A stretch of DNA of 64,000 nt. Origin: Diploscapter coronatus (Eukaryota; Nematoda; Chromadorea; Rhabditida; Rhabditidae). Every line of letters begins with the position of its first letter. Positions within the stretch are counted from its first letter, which is position 1. The stretch is taken from assembly GCA_964036155.1 (NCBI GenBank), contig OZ038423.1, positions 60,031,249 through 60,095,248 on the forward strand, written 5' to 3'. This document shows positions 39,816 to 52,300 of the stretch, piece after piece. The position numbers were made by a program, and so were the translations under genes. Below the pieces are notes generated by a model, which did no database searches, was not told the origin of the DNA, and saw only the letters and a program-made list of their open reading frames with translations.

Positions 39816-40192
39816 AATTAGGGCGTCATTTACAAAAATTTAGCAAAATTCCCCTGTAATTTTTTTTTGTAAATACATCCCTAGTTTCTAGTGTAGGTTT
39901 TAGGTAGAAGCAATTAGAGTTGATTTTTCTCACTCAAAATTCGGGTAAAGCATTGAAGATTTTCCTGGAGAAAATCTTTGAATAAATGAACAATTTTTTT
40001 ATGATGATTATGTTATGTTTATACACGCGTTTTAACGCTGTGAAATATCTTGTATTCTTTCATTGTATTTTATTTTACCAAGCAAATGGTTTTAAAATCT
40101 GGTAAATCGTACCATTTTTGATACCATCTTGGTAATCTTTGCCATTTTCCCAGAAATTAGCATGTTTCAGGTAACTTCCACCGTCAAACGCA

Positions 40193-40494
40193 ATGGGCGC
40201 AATCAAGACGCTGTACTTCAAGAGGAAGCTCGCCAAGAAGATGAAGCAGAACCGACCGATGCCCCAGTGGGCCAGGATGAAGACCGGCAACAAGGTGGGG
40301 AAATTATTATTTATAATTTTATTTGGAATACTTTTTGAAGTCATAAAAACGAGAGAAAATGCTTAAAAACGAATAGAAATTTATTTGAAAGGAATTCTAA
40401 AAGGGTGGATTTTTGAAAAATCGAAATTTGGACATTTCAGATGAAGTACAACGCGAAGAGACGCCACTGGAGACGCACCAAGCTCGGCCTGTAA
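40193..40494 (+). CDS. rpl-39: 60S ribosomal protein eL39
   Basis: Tiny protein lining the ribosomal exit tunnel. Two exons, 40193-40294 and 40441-40494, encode 51 residues, exactly the family length. [16 protein letters not shown] and [16 protein letters not shown] are nearly invariant. The intron falls at GNK|MKYN. A TTTCAG at 40165-40170 lies 22 bases before the ATG. The gap of 377 bases to the upstream mS37 gene in the same direction would allow an operon of ribosomal genes. A polyadenylation-type signal is seen near 40888. Confidence 0.97.
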
Positions 40495-40962
40495 ATGGGA
40501 CTCGACGTGGAAAATTGCAGCGTTTTTTCGACTGGTAAAATTTTGTTAGATATTTCTTTGAATAGGATGAAAATTTGATGATACTTGGTCTAGAATATGC
40601 GACAAATTTCTAACATGTGATTTTCCTAATTGACGGAAAGTGATAAAACATATTCTGAATAAGTTTTATGAAATTTCATATGAATTTGAAAACTTGAGGA
40701 AAGATATTTTTTAAAATAAAAATAAGTTTTATTTTCAGCATTCTCCCTTCTCCCATTTCTCTTCCCTTCTTGCGACGACGACGTCATTTCGGCCTCATCT
40801 TCGTGGGACTTCAATTTTTCTTTAAATTTCCAAATCTCACCAGAATTCAATTGTTGGGTTTGTTAAAGAATTGTTTTTTTTTCTAAATAAATCATTTTGT
40901 TGTAATACAATGTACTTCACACGTAAATTTTCAGAGAAATAAACGATAAATGAAAGTATCAG

Positions 40963-41154
40963 ATGATAAGAGCTAGAACTATTTTGGGAAAGTTGTATCG
41001 AATAGCAACATTTCGCTCTCCGTCAATGGAAATATTTGAAAATCATGTGTCAGAAGGTCGAATCAAGCAGAAACTTGGCCCAAATGGTTCTGATCTTACT
41101 AATGCGACAGAAATTGAAATCTCTTACCCAACAATTGCGGAAGGCGAGTTATGA
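40963..41154 (+). CDS. Possible small ORF of 63 residues, unrecognised
   Basis: The ATG directly follows TATCAG, and the ORF stays open to TGA at 41152-41154. The product begins basic (MIRARTILGKLYRIATFR, which could act as a mitochondrial leader). It continues polar and acidic (SEGRIKQKLGPNGSDLTN, EIEISYPTIAEGEL). Composition is more protein-like than the surrounding AT-rich spacer. I know no homologue. A perfect stem-loop follows 10 bases after the stop. It may be a real gene or a chance ORF. Confidence 0.4.
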   Translation: MIRARTILGKLYRIATFRSPSMEIFENHVSEGRIKQKLGPNGSDLTNATEIEISYPTIAEGEL

Positions 41155-41164
41155 GTTTTCGCCT

Positions 41165-41184
41165 ATGTGTGGGCTTCCACACAT
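41165..41184. other. Short perfect stem-loop
   Basis: ATGTGTGG and CCACACAT are separated by GCTT. It lies just after the 40963-41154 ORF and 235 bases before the Ly6 gene. It does not match the histone 3' stem-loop. It may be incidental. Confidence 0.5.
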
Positions 41185-41419
41185 GTATTTTTAAAAATAA
41201 TAATACGGGATTTTTTCTTGCCCGGTGAAAGACGCACGACTTTCATCGTTTTATCATTTTTTATATTCTCAGTTTTTAATTGTCATGTAACAGTGAAATT
41301 TAAAATTGATTTCTTGAAGGAGATATATTCGAGATTCTCTTTCAACTCGGAGAATCTTGAGAGCGTCAAATTTGAAAAGACGCTGATTGGATCAGATTTG
41401 GCTGAGAGTCAAAAAGGAT

Positions 41420-42091
41420 ATGCTAGCTTTTCCTCAAGACTTGGCATCGATTTTCTTGCTCTATTTAAAGATTTCTTTAATTCTTTACTCTGAAAAGGCA
41501 TTTTCTAAAGCCACACTATGTTATTCCTGCATTTCAGGTAAATATCTATTTTCTTTTTTAATTAAAACATTGCAATTGTGCTGATTTCCTTAAATTTTAG
41601 CATTTCTATTTTTAAAATTCTTTTAAAATATAATTTTAGAATCCCTAAACTCCACTTGTATTCAAAATCCCCGAAGTCTAAAATGGGTCGAATGTGATGG
41701 TCAATGTCAGGTATGTTACCGAAAATGTAACAAATGGCAATTCTACCTAAAATGGTACCAAGTTAGCAAAAATTTGACCACTTACAGGTTTGGAGCGTTA
41801 AGTCCCATCTGGGTCAGCAAATTTACATGATGGACCGATCTTGTGGTCCTTTATGTCGAGACGGATGTGTACATATAGCCGATATGCAGCATCGATTTAT
41901 TGGGTATGTTACCAAATTGGTATCCTTTACCAAAAATGGGCAGAGTCTAAAAACTAAATTTTCAATTCAGATGCACGTCATGCTGTTCATCAGACTTCTG
42001 CAACGTTGGTAATTTAGTAATTTCAAGAGTTTCCTTGAAAAATTCTCTTTTCTGCATATCGATGGCAATTCTTTTGGGATGGGCTTCTTGA
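41420..42091 (+). CDS. Ly6/uPAR three-finger domain protein with GPI-anchor signal
   Basis: Four exons join in phase: 41420-41537, 41640-41710, 41788-41903 and 41971-42091, giving 141 residues. The N-terminus (MLAFPQDLASIFLLYLKIS) serves as a signal sequence; an in-frame GTG at 41387 is not needed. The mature part has the cysteine spacing of nematode Ly6 proteins: LCYSC, STC, LKWVECDGQC, RSCGPLC, DGC, ADMQHRFIGCTSCCSSDFCN. The C-terminus ends in a hydrophobic stretch (LFCISMAILLGWAS) after a polar linker, typical of GPI attachment. It is therefore probably a cell-surface protein. Ligand unknown. The introns belong to the TACCATTTTGG sequence family described in the findings. Confidence 0.82.
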
Positions 42092-43353
42092 TTTTTTCTC
42101 GGCTAGGGAAATTTGTTATGAATTGATGTTCAAGAAACGAATTCTAGGGTGCTATTATTTTTGCGCGTTTTCTCAACATGAGATATGTGGGTTTCTGGAT
42201 GTTCCTTTGTTAAGCAATTCTAGGTTTTGTCATACTTTATCTCCGAAAATATAACTTTTTAGACTTTTCATAAAATCATCCATCCTGATTTTTTAAGAAA
42301 AATTTTTCGTTTTCCACAAATTTCAGCCAATAATGTTCACATTTCTTGACATAGAGATAATGTTATCTAATTTCGCATTGTTTCAGAATTATGTGCATTC
42401 TTTCATGATAAGTTTCTTGAGGAGAAGAAATTTTTCAGTGAGACCAAACAATAAATCGATGCTTTAAATGGAGGAATGAATTTCTTTCTGGAATGATATC
42501 TTATCAAATCGATTTTCGATAGATTGCATGTGATAATTTCTCTTCCATTTCCGGCGATTTCCTCTTTCTCTAAATCTAGTTTTTTCATACTATTTCTCTT
42601 TTCTCTGATTTTTTCTCCATTTCTTTTCAACCATATTTCTCTTTTCTCCATCCTTCCCTCTCTCAATTTCACTTACTATTTCCCGCCGGAAACTATCATC
42701 TCTAAGAGGGCTTTTCTGTGTTCGAAATGTGTTTTCACAAACGATCTTATCGCTGACAATTTATCAATGCAAAACATCGACTTAGAATCGATTTCCGATA
42801 AGAATTTTATGATTTTTCATTTCTTTAAAATTATTATTTTTTAGTTCTCTAAAAAAGTTGGAATCTTCGGCAAAATTTTTTCAAGGTTCCAGAAAACAAG
42901 CTTTTTCTCTCCAAATCTGAAAGCCCGAGATTAAAAACTACTTTCCCAGATTTACTCACTGAACATTCAACGCATTTGAATTCATTATTTTCTCGTGTTT
43001 ACGAAATTCATTCGCTATAGTTCGAGTAAATTTCTTTCTGAAATATTACGTTTACTCGGAGTTTTCGCTATTTGATATTTTCTTTTTGGTACTTGTCTTA
43101 GAGCAAGCTCATTTTTGGACCAATCTTAACCTTTCTAAAGCTGATATTAATCGTGAAAATGCACATTTCGAATAAAATTTTCATTTTTAACGTTATGTTA
43201 CGTTCATTTCTTGAAATATACAAATTTTCAGGTCGACCTTCGCCTTCCTAAAGCTAATCTTCAGCGTTAAAGCTCGATTTTAGCTCCAAACTGGCGCTGA
43301 AATTCCGACTCTTCTGGCGATATTTAAAGATTAAGCTGTTCTTGAAAAGAAGA
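42092..43353. other. Intergenic region between Ly6 gene and soc-2 5' exons
   Basis: A 1.26 kb gap between same-strand genes. It holds a pyrimidine-rich block (42535-42690) with two copies of the ACTATTTC motif. The ORFs there (42403-42844) are by-products of the tract. An acceptor-like ATCTTCAG near 43263 could belong to the first soc-2 exon. Confidence 0.45.
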
Positions 43354-46300
43354 ATGGCGAAAATCTCGGATGAATCGGATATAGAAGAGCTGGTTAGTTT
43401 TTTACTGATTTTGTCTTTTTACATTTCTCTAAATATCCCATATCAAGAATCAAATAGTTTTGCATGATTTCATTTTTCATTCGTTTTTAATCGATAATTC
43501 TTCCTGAATGATCCAATCGTTTTCAGTCAAATTATGAAATCATTGTGCTTTGTTAAATGATTTTTCTCTCGAAGCCAATAGAATAAAAGGCCCATTATTG
43601 TGTGAAAGGAAATGTTGATCATCGAAAAAATCCTAAATTTAGCATTTCCCTAAGTTTTAAAATCTACTGATTATTTTCCATTCCTAAAAAAATTCCGCAG
43701 AGTTATTTTATGCAACCTATAAAAACGGCAGAAAGTAATATGCTCATTAATTATTCATGGCATTGTCTGGAAGTAACAATGGACATATCTTCTTTTAGAA
43801 ATGATATTCCAAAATTTATGCTCTCTATTTTCATACAAGACTCTTTAATTTTTAATAAAAGATTCCTTTCTATACAATCCTAACCTTAATTTATCATGAT
43901 AATTTTAACATAAATTGTATAAGTTCAGCATTTTTAATAGTCCTTTCATTTTTAATACAAGCCTTTTCTCTTTCGAATAAATTCTGGTCGCGAATTCTAA
44001 AAATAAAACGCCACAAATCAGGCTTCACTCAAACTTGAAGGCTATTTTTCAATTTCCGTTAGAAAATGTTTTTCTTTCAGTCTATTTCTTGTTAGAAAAA
44101 ACGCATGGAAGCTTCATTTATTTCTCTGCGCTCTTTTTCACTCTTTAATTTCAATCACTATTTCGAGTGGTTCGTTTGACATTTCCGATTTTTTCTGAAA
44201 CACTTGATGATTTAAATATATGGATTTCAATAATCCTCCAATATTTTAAAGTCTGACTACCTTCCACCATTTTTCTCACATATTTTGCGTTAAAAACTAC
44301 CTCACTTTCAATTTTTTATATACCAGCCGAGATTTCATCCCTCTCTCTCTCCCCCTATCAATCTCCATCTTTCCGTCTCCTCATTTGTCATGGTATCTAA
44401 TGGCATTTCGTCTGACGCTTTTTCTTTCTCTTGTTTTTCCTCGTTATTTCGTCGCTTTAACTTTTTAATTCCGGAGCCGCTACTTCATTCGAAGAAACAT
44501 AAAACTTCGCGAGGTAGGCTCCCCTTTATCTTTTCAAACTTCATCTATATTTATTTGCCGCGAAGAAAAATTGGATACGTTTCGGCATGAATGTTTAATT
44601 GTTAGCCTTCCTTTCTCAAATTTTATAGAGTTGGTCTCCATCAAAATTTTTACGAAAATCTATTAATCAAATTGGTTAAAAAGCTGATCCTCACCAAAGC
44701 TTTTATAACCCTTTCAAAATTCCTGATAATCTATCATTTCATCGATGAAGAAAGCTGATCTTCATCAAAAATTATACCGCCATTCCTATAAATTCCGTTG
44801 TATTTTATTATTTTCCCACTTTTTCTCTCTCGCTTTCAATTGTTATTTCTCTGACTCTGTTTTCTGAAGCTTCACGGGAAATGCTCATAAAGAGACCATT
44901 GACACCACACAACTGCGCGGCTCGGTTTAATTGCTCCAACCCTTTTTCTTTCCTTCTATATTTTTCCATATTACTTCTCTTTCTCCACCTCTCACTCTCT
45001 TCCCATACTATTTCTCTTTCTCCATATTTTTCCTTCCTCTTGCCCATAATGTCTTACTTTTCTCTAATTCTGTGGTATTAGAGGGTGTCTAATCTTCGCA
45101 TTTTCGTGCGTAAAAGGCTTTAATTATTTTCACTTTTCTGATGAAAATATAGTGTTTTTCTTTTCTGCCTCTGAAGTTTCAAATACTACTCCATTTTTCC
45201 TATCTTTCCTTCTATTACTTTTGAAGTACTATTTCTTTTTTCTGTACCCTTTTCCCTTTTCTTTTCCGCATTATTTCCCTTTTCTGTACTTCCACTTTTT
45301 GCATATCCTCTATCCGGCACTAATCCGATCGATGCAAGTCTTCATCTCTAACAATTTGCATTTTGTTTCTTTTCTGCTCGCTTTAATTTCCATAATCTCT
45401 AACTTCATTCTTATTCATATCGTTTGCTCCCTTATTTTTATCCGATTTCTTTTGTTCTCTTAGATTTTCGACCTATTTTGTATAGCTCATGCATAAGTGA
45501 CTTTTTCACAAATAGGGCTTATCTTTTCGATGATACACCTACAAGAAATTAGAAAATAACTAATCGGGCTCCACAATTTTGCCAGGATCTTCAAAACATT
45601 CACTTTTAGCTGTACTTCATTTTAAAAATTCCATTTTCACTCGTTTTTATCTTCTTCTTGCTATGTATTTCGAGATATTTCTCACTAATTGCTAAGTCTA
45701 AAGCTATGCTTTCTCACCCTTTGTCCTCGCAGCATCATGAAAACTAATAATATCATATTCTTTTCATCTAAGTTTCAATGTGTCTCATATTTATCACGAT
45801 CATTATCGAATTATCATTGTCTGTCGAGCAATTTTAAGTTAATACCATTTCAGATTCACCATAATTACCAACTAATTGATAGTTCTAATTGCCCAATTAG
45901 TTCGTCATTTCGCTCATGTCCTTGCCTCACTTTCTCTCTAGACGGGTATCCATAGATGCTTTATCTAATTCCTCCCCTACCTCCACACCACGAAGTTCCC
46001 GGTAATTTGGAAGATTCAAAACTTACCCAAAATAACTAAGCAGTCAAATTCTGATAAGTTACAATAGTTCTCAAATCACTCTACCATGATGCTAAAAACG
46101 GTATGACATCAATACTCACTTGATTTATCTGATCAATTATTGATTTCTGATGAGCTTTCCGAATTTTCACAATCCAGAACTTCCCGACCCCGACATCCAA
46201 GACTCGCCGCATCTTTGGATTTCGCCAGACGGCGATTCTCCCTTCAACACAATGAAAACCCCGGACTTTCATCGCCCCGAGTCTCGAATGATTTGGACAT

Positions 46301-49300
46301 AGGAAGTTTACCGGATTTGCAGGTTAAATTTTTGTAAAAACACTTTTTTGGTAATTTTTTCTTAAAGTTAAATTCATAACTCATGATTGAGTACAGTGAT
46401 ATCCTTACTTGTCATCATGTTTAATTTGAAAATTGTTGAAACTCTAATTATTCGATCTAATTTTTTCTCTAAAAGTAAAAAAAAGACATGGTTGTTTCAT
46501 AAAATCTTGGATCTAACGATGCTATCTGAATTATTAGTGCGGAACTAGAAGTCAGATGGATTCAAATCTTTAAGAATTTAAAAGATTTTTCATTTTCCTC
46601 TTCAAAAAACTTACCCCTTCTCTATTTTCTAGGGTCGCGAAATTGAATTTCTCCCCGAAACGCGCCTTCGCATAAAAATCAACTTTTTGACTCTCGAATT
46701 CTATTTATATGAAGTGCACCCCGTTGCGAAATACTAGAGGCCATGTGACTGATATTTTGGGAAAAGGAATAAATTCGAAACACTTGGACTTATATAAATG
46801 AAAATATGTATAGCTTTATTAAAGATAAACTTAATATTGGAAATACTTAGAGCATCACTATTAAACCTAAATATCATACAGAAACGGTGCTGAATTTTGA
46901 AGCACATCCAATTTTGCACGAAAATTACATTAATCGTGATTTTGATATGGGGTACAGAAGTTTGAAACTTAAACAAATTCTAAATTTAAACATTTCCAGA
47001 AGCCCGGATCCGCTAGAGCCACCAAACGGGTGTCGTTGCAGGGCGAGAAAAATCTGCTGCGAAGAGTTCAAAATCGACGAAAGCAGCCAAGCAATGGGGT
47101 TAGTCAATTAAATTTCGACTTTTTAATTTTAATGATTTTTAAACATCCTTAAAATCCCCAAATAACGCTCGAGTATTGCTTTATACAAAAGTAATTTAAG
47201 TACCGGTAAGCTTAAGAGTAAATGTCACTAAGGACCAAAGTCGGTGTTTCCGGGGGTCCGTCGATTTGGCTGATTCTCACGTATATTGTTCAGTTTTTCA
47301 CGCTGATTCTCGTGGTGCTATCCGTTTTTCATAAAAGTCATCATATGCAGGATTACGGTATCTCAAAGTTTTGACAGATCCGACCTCAGGAAAAAATTCA
47401 TAACTTTCTTATTTCTGAACTAAATCGAATGCGGTTTTCAGTATTGGATAGCCCATGAAAAACTCTACAAATAATGTAACTACAACCACCTGCTAAGGCC
47501 AACAGTTTCTCGCCAAAAAAATAATTTCCGAAAAAGTGACTCTGACCGACTGCAGTTTTTCGATCTTTTACCCAAATTAGAGTTTCGACCCCAAGCTGGA
47601 AATTGGCTTATTTTGTAGGGAATTAAATTCTACATTTAAATATGCAAAAATTTTCAAAAAAAAGGTCGTCGAAACCACGAAAAATGCGTAAAACCAGTGC
47701 ATTCCTATATAGAATGTCAAACTTTGACCCCCCGTAACTTTCTTATTTGTGGAGCAAATCGAATGGGGTTTTCAGCATTGAATAGCCCATGAAAAACTCT
47801 ACAAATAATGTAACTACAACCACCTTCTACGATCAATGATTTCCCGCCAAAAATTTAAAAATTCGAAAAAATATCGAAAATGTGACTCTCGCCTGGTCGC
47901 AGTTTTTCATTTTTTTACCCAGATTAGAGTTTCGACCCCAAGCTGGAAATTGGCTTATTTTGTAGAGAATTAAATTCTGCATTTAAATATGCAAAAATTT
48001 TCAAAAAAAAGGGTCGTCGAAACCACGAAAAATACGTCCGAACGCGTAAAATCAGGGTGATTATTTCATGGTGTTAACTTTGACCCCCCACAACTTTCTT
48101 ATTTCTGAACCAAATTGAATGATTATTTTTTTGTTTTATAGATCTCGCTGAGGAGAATATGGCAAAAATAAAAAGAAAATTTTTACATATTCAGATGTAG
48201 AATTTAATTCCCTACAAAATAAGCCAATTTCCAGCTTGGGGTCGAAACTCTAATTTGGGTAAAAGATCGAAAAACTGCAGTCGGTCAGAGTCACTTTTTC
48301 GGAAATTATTTTTTTGGCGGGAAGTTGTTGATCGTAGCAAGTGGTCGTAGTTATATTATTTGTAGAGTTTTTCATGGGCAATCCAACGTTGAAAACCGCA
48401 TTCGATTTGGCCCAGAAATAAGAAAGTTATGATTTTTTTCCCGAGGTCGGATTTCTCAAAACTCTAAGCTACCGTAACTCTGCATACGATAATTTTTATG
48501 AAAAACGGATAGCACCACGAGAATCAGCGTGAAAAACTGAACAATATATGTGAAAATCAGCCAAATCTACGGACCCCTGGAAACATCCCTTTGCTAAGAC
48601 TTTGGTTTTTCCTGACATTCACTCTTAAAACATATCTATTTTTAGTTTCCGTTATCATAAAGTAATGCATGCGCTAAATAATGATCTTGAAATAGTGGAC
48701 TTTTGAAACATATTCATTTTTCACAAATCGCTGGAGTATAAAACACATTATCCATTGCCAAGGTTCATTTTCCCATCAAAACTTGTAACCTACCTGAAAA
48801 TACCTTCAACTTATTGATTAAAAATTGAAAAGGTTGGGAAATTACGTAAAGTCACTGGTACCCAATATCATATCATCGTTCTCGGGTAAATAATCAAAAA
48901 GTGGGCGTGGCCTATTATCATACTCTGGCATCACTTATCATATGATGAGACATAGACGCAGAGTCGCCTCTTATCAGTGATAAGATGAGACTCTGTCTGG
49001 TGATAAAGTGATTGACTTATCAATAATGATGGGTGTCAAAATATTCCCACCTTTCTTATATCAAATCGAATTCTGAAAAATCCCAAATATTTTTGAAATT
49101 TTCTATTTCCGACCATTTGGCTCATTTTTCTGGAATGTAAGCGTTCTATTTTCTCCGAATCTATTACTTTTCGCTCCATGCCCAAGTATAGGGGTTTAAA
49201 AACGGCTGGAATATTTTTGAGTTTTTTGTCTGGCAGGTATTTCCTTCAGGTATACTAAGTTTTGACAACGCTTGTCAAAAGTTCTGATTTTCGTTGCGCC

Positions 49301-52300
49301 TTTTCTATGCACTATCTCTTTCTTTCTGTTTCTTTTTTCATACTTTTCCTATACTATTTCTCTCCTTTTCTATCTTTTCCCTCGCGAATTTCCGTTATCT
49401 CTAATCAATTTTCTTTCTTTTCATCTGAGTCTGGCTAGCGCCCTTGATTGATGCCTTTTATTGGGAAGCGACAACGACGCTCTTAGACCAAAACCAACTT
49501 CTCTCTGACTTCCCCAAAATACTTTCTCTGCATCTTTTAAACTCTCATTTTCCATACTATTTCTTTCTTTCCATCTTTTTCTATCTCTATCTTCATGTTA
49601 TTTTCTTTAGAGTCTTCCTTTCTATCTTTCAAACTCTATTTTAAGTTATATCGTCACTTTATCATCATCACTAATCAATTTTTATCAATATTTAGCACTT
49701 TTTCAAAATATTTTTCTCTACTTCATGCTATTCCTTCATTAGTGAAGCCTCATCTCGGAAATTTACACTATCATTCTAGAGGGCTAAAGAAGAAAGAGCC
49801 ACCCAGATATATGAGAAAATCTCTAGCATCTGGTGTGGAACTTTTGGTTTTCTGCTACTTTAAGCTCTCTCATTTTCCCCAATTATTTCTCGTTTCTCTT
49901 TCTTACTCTCTTACTTTTCCTATATTATTTCTCTGCTGTTCCGTCTTTTCTTCTCTTCATCTTTCTGTCTTCATTCAATCTTTCAAACTGTCGTTAAACG
50001 TTTATCTCAAAGACAATGAAACACAGCCTTTTGTCCGGTTATCAAAGATCTCAAAAATTTGTTAATTTAATTTTTAAACTAAAACTTTAGAAAAAAAACT
50101 TTTTGTGCATTTTTTGAACTTTTGTACACTCTTGAAGCCTACTTATTTTTTTAGATTTATTAATTTTAATTTACACGGGCATTTCATGAATTAGAAAAGG
50201 CTGATCTTCATGATATTTGTTATTCTCTAAAATCTATTTTTGAGATTCTTGATCCTGATTGTTTATTTTGAGAAAAACATAAAAAAATTACCAAGTTTTA
50301 ATCCTCAGAGCATAGGCATTTATCTGAAATCTGTTTATTTTTTAGATTTTATATTATTCATTGATGATAATACAAACTCTCCAAACATCAAGCCTCTATT
50401 CTCTAAACATCTGTTTACATGAAACCTATTTATTTTTCTCGACTCTTACATTTAAAATATCTTCATTTAACAATATTATCATCTCTTAGTTCGTGCTATG
50501 TTCTCATTTTTTAATCTGATATTTCATGCGTTTTGCCACATCCAAAAACCTCATCTCTGGTCATATAAATTCCGAGCTCTTGAACCACAAAAATTCGTCC
50601 ATTTGCGAAAACGGCATCAATATTTTAAGCACCCGGGCTTATAATTTAATCCCGCGTCAGGAGGCTTCTAATAATAGGAAAGAGTTTTGATATTTATCGA
50701 TTTTCTTAAAATCAACCAATTCTGTAAGTTTCTGATTTAGGTCTCAAGTTTAAACTTATAAAGCATATTGTCGATGAACGATAACTTGGAATAAAGTAAA
50801 GGGGGCGTGTTTCTTTCTTCCCCCTTTTGTGTACCGCGTATTTTCCTCGATTTGACGATACTTTTTTGTTTTCTCTCCTTTTTTCTCAATTTTGCGCTAA
50901 TTAGTCAATTAATTTTCTATCAATATCGATAAAAGACAATAATTGGAAAGTGTTCATGGTGAAAATCCCGTTAATTTCGATAAAAGAACGAAAAAAATAA
51001 GGAAAATCACCAAATGTGAGCAATTGCGTCTGTGTGCACACTTTGAATTGAATTAAATTCAAATTTAGATAGAATGTTCATACTTTGGCCTTTCTGATTA
51101 AATTTTAACTCTTTTTTATCCATGTGGTAAGAAATTCATAAACTCATGAAAACTACTCTAGTTTTTGCATTAGAATAAATGGTGTCTTTCCGTCAATTTT
51201 TCATATGCCCAGCAGCCGTCAAAATTAATGTCTTTCATATTTTTCGCCGTCGTTTTGTGGGGTTTTATTCCGGAATTGTGAACCCCCCTTGGGGCATTTT
51301 GAACATGGGAGAATTTTCATTCCGATATGACAAATGACTTTGTTGCTCTGTCTATGCCTCAGCGTTGGAAAGGTGAAACTTCGCCAAAATATTACATTTT
51401 CAGATATAAAATCTTATTTTTGACCGCCCTATTCCTAAACATTGAAAGATTTAGAACACCTCTGATAGAATTTCAAAATATTTATATGCCCTCTTGAAAA
51501 TTTTACATCATCGTATAGTTTCCAGAAGAGGTTAAGAAACGAATTTTAAACTGAGAAATAGTATCTGAAGATGAGAGAAAGAGAAAGAGGAATAAAGAGA
51601 GACCCTTCTAAATGAGAGTCAATTGTGTTTTCTGCATCTTTTCCGCTCTCTCCGTGTTCCCTAACTATTTCTTTTTCTTTATTTCTTTCCCCTTCCTCCT
51701 TTAAAATACTATTTCCCTGTGCAGTTTCAAAAATTTGCCATTCTGGAGTTTTTCTCGCCTTGGCTCTTCACTAAAATCTATTGTTTGGGCAAAGCTGAGG
51801 CTGGCCTATTTTTCTATTTTCCGCCCTCTCGTTTCGCATACTATTTCTTTTCTTTCTCTCTCCTGCTCTCTAATTTTCAGATACTATCTCTCGTCTCTTT
51901 TTCTTCTCCCTCTTTCTAAATTTCGAGCTTCTCACTCAAAGCGACATTTTGATTTTTGTGACCCTTTGGCAAATTCCTTTATTCTTTCACTCCCTTTTAG
52001 TTTCCATACTATTTCTTCTCCTCTCTTTCTTCTCTCTTTAACTTTAAAATACTATTTCTCTTTCTTTCTATCTTCTTTCCACTCTCATTTCGAAAAACTA
52101 TTTCTCTGAAAATTTCAATTAGCATTTTGGCCTGATATATGTGCCAAAAGCTCTAACCTATTGCCCTTCCCGCTAATTTTAGCTGTTTTCCAATTTCATT
52201 CTTTTCAAGTGATCCGAAAAGTGTACTTATCTTAGGTTTCAATTTAAAACGGTTTATTTAACCAATTTATTTGTTAATGCATGCGTTAGACCTCAATTTT

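Noticed and set aside
47401..48130. CRISPR-like or satellite array
   Set aside because: Only two to three direct units of about 340 bases, part of a foldback element in a eukaryotic intron. There are no short repeats with spacers.
49444..52109. Long ORFs rich in Phe, Ser and Leu
   Set aside because: They follow the pyrimidine-rich composition (TTT, TCT, CTC codons) inside an intron. They have no domains or coding-like variation.
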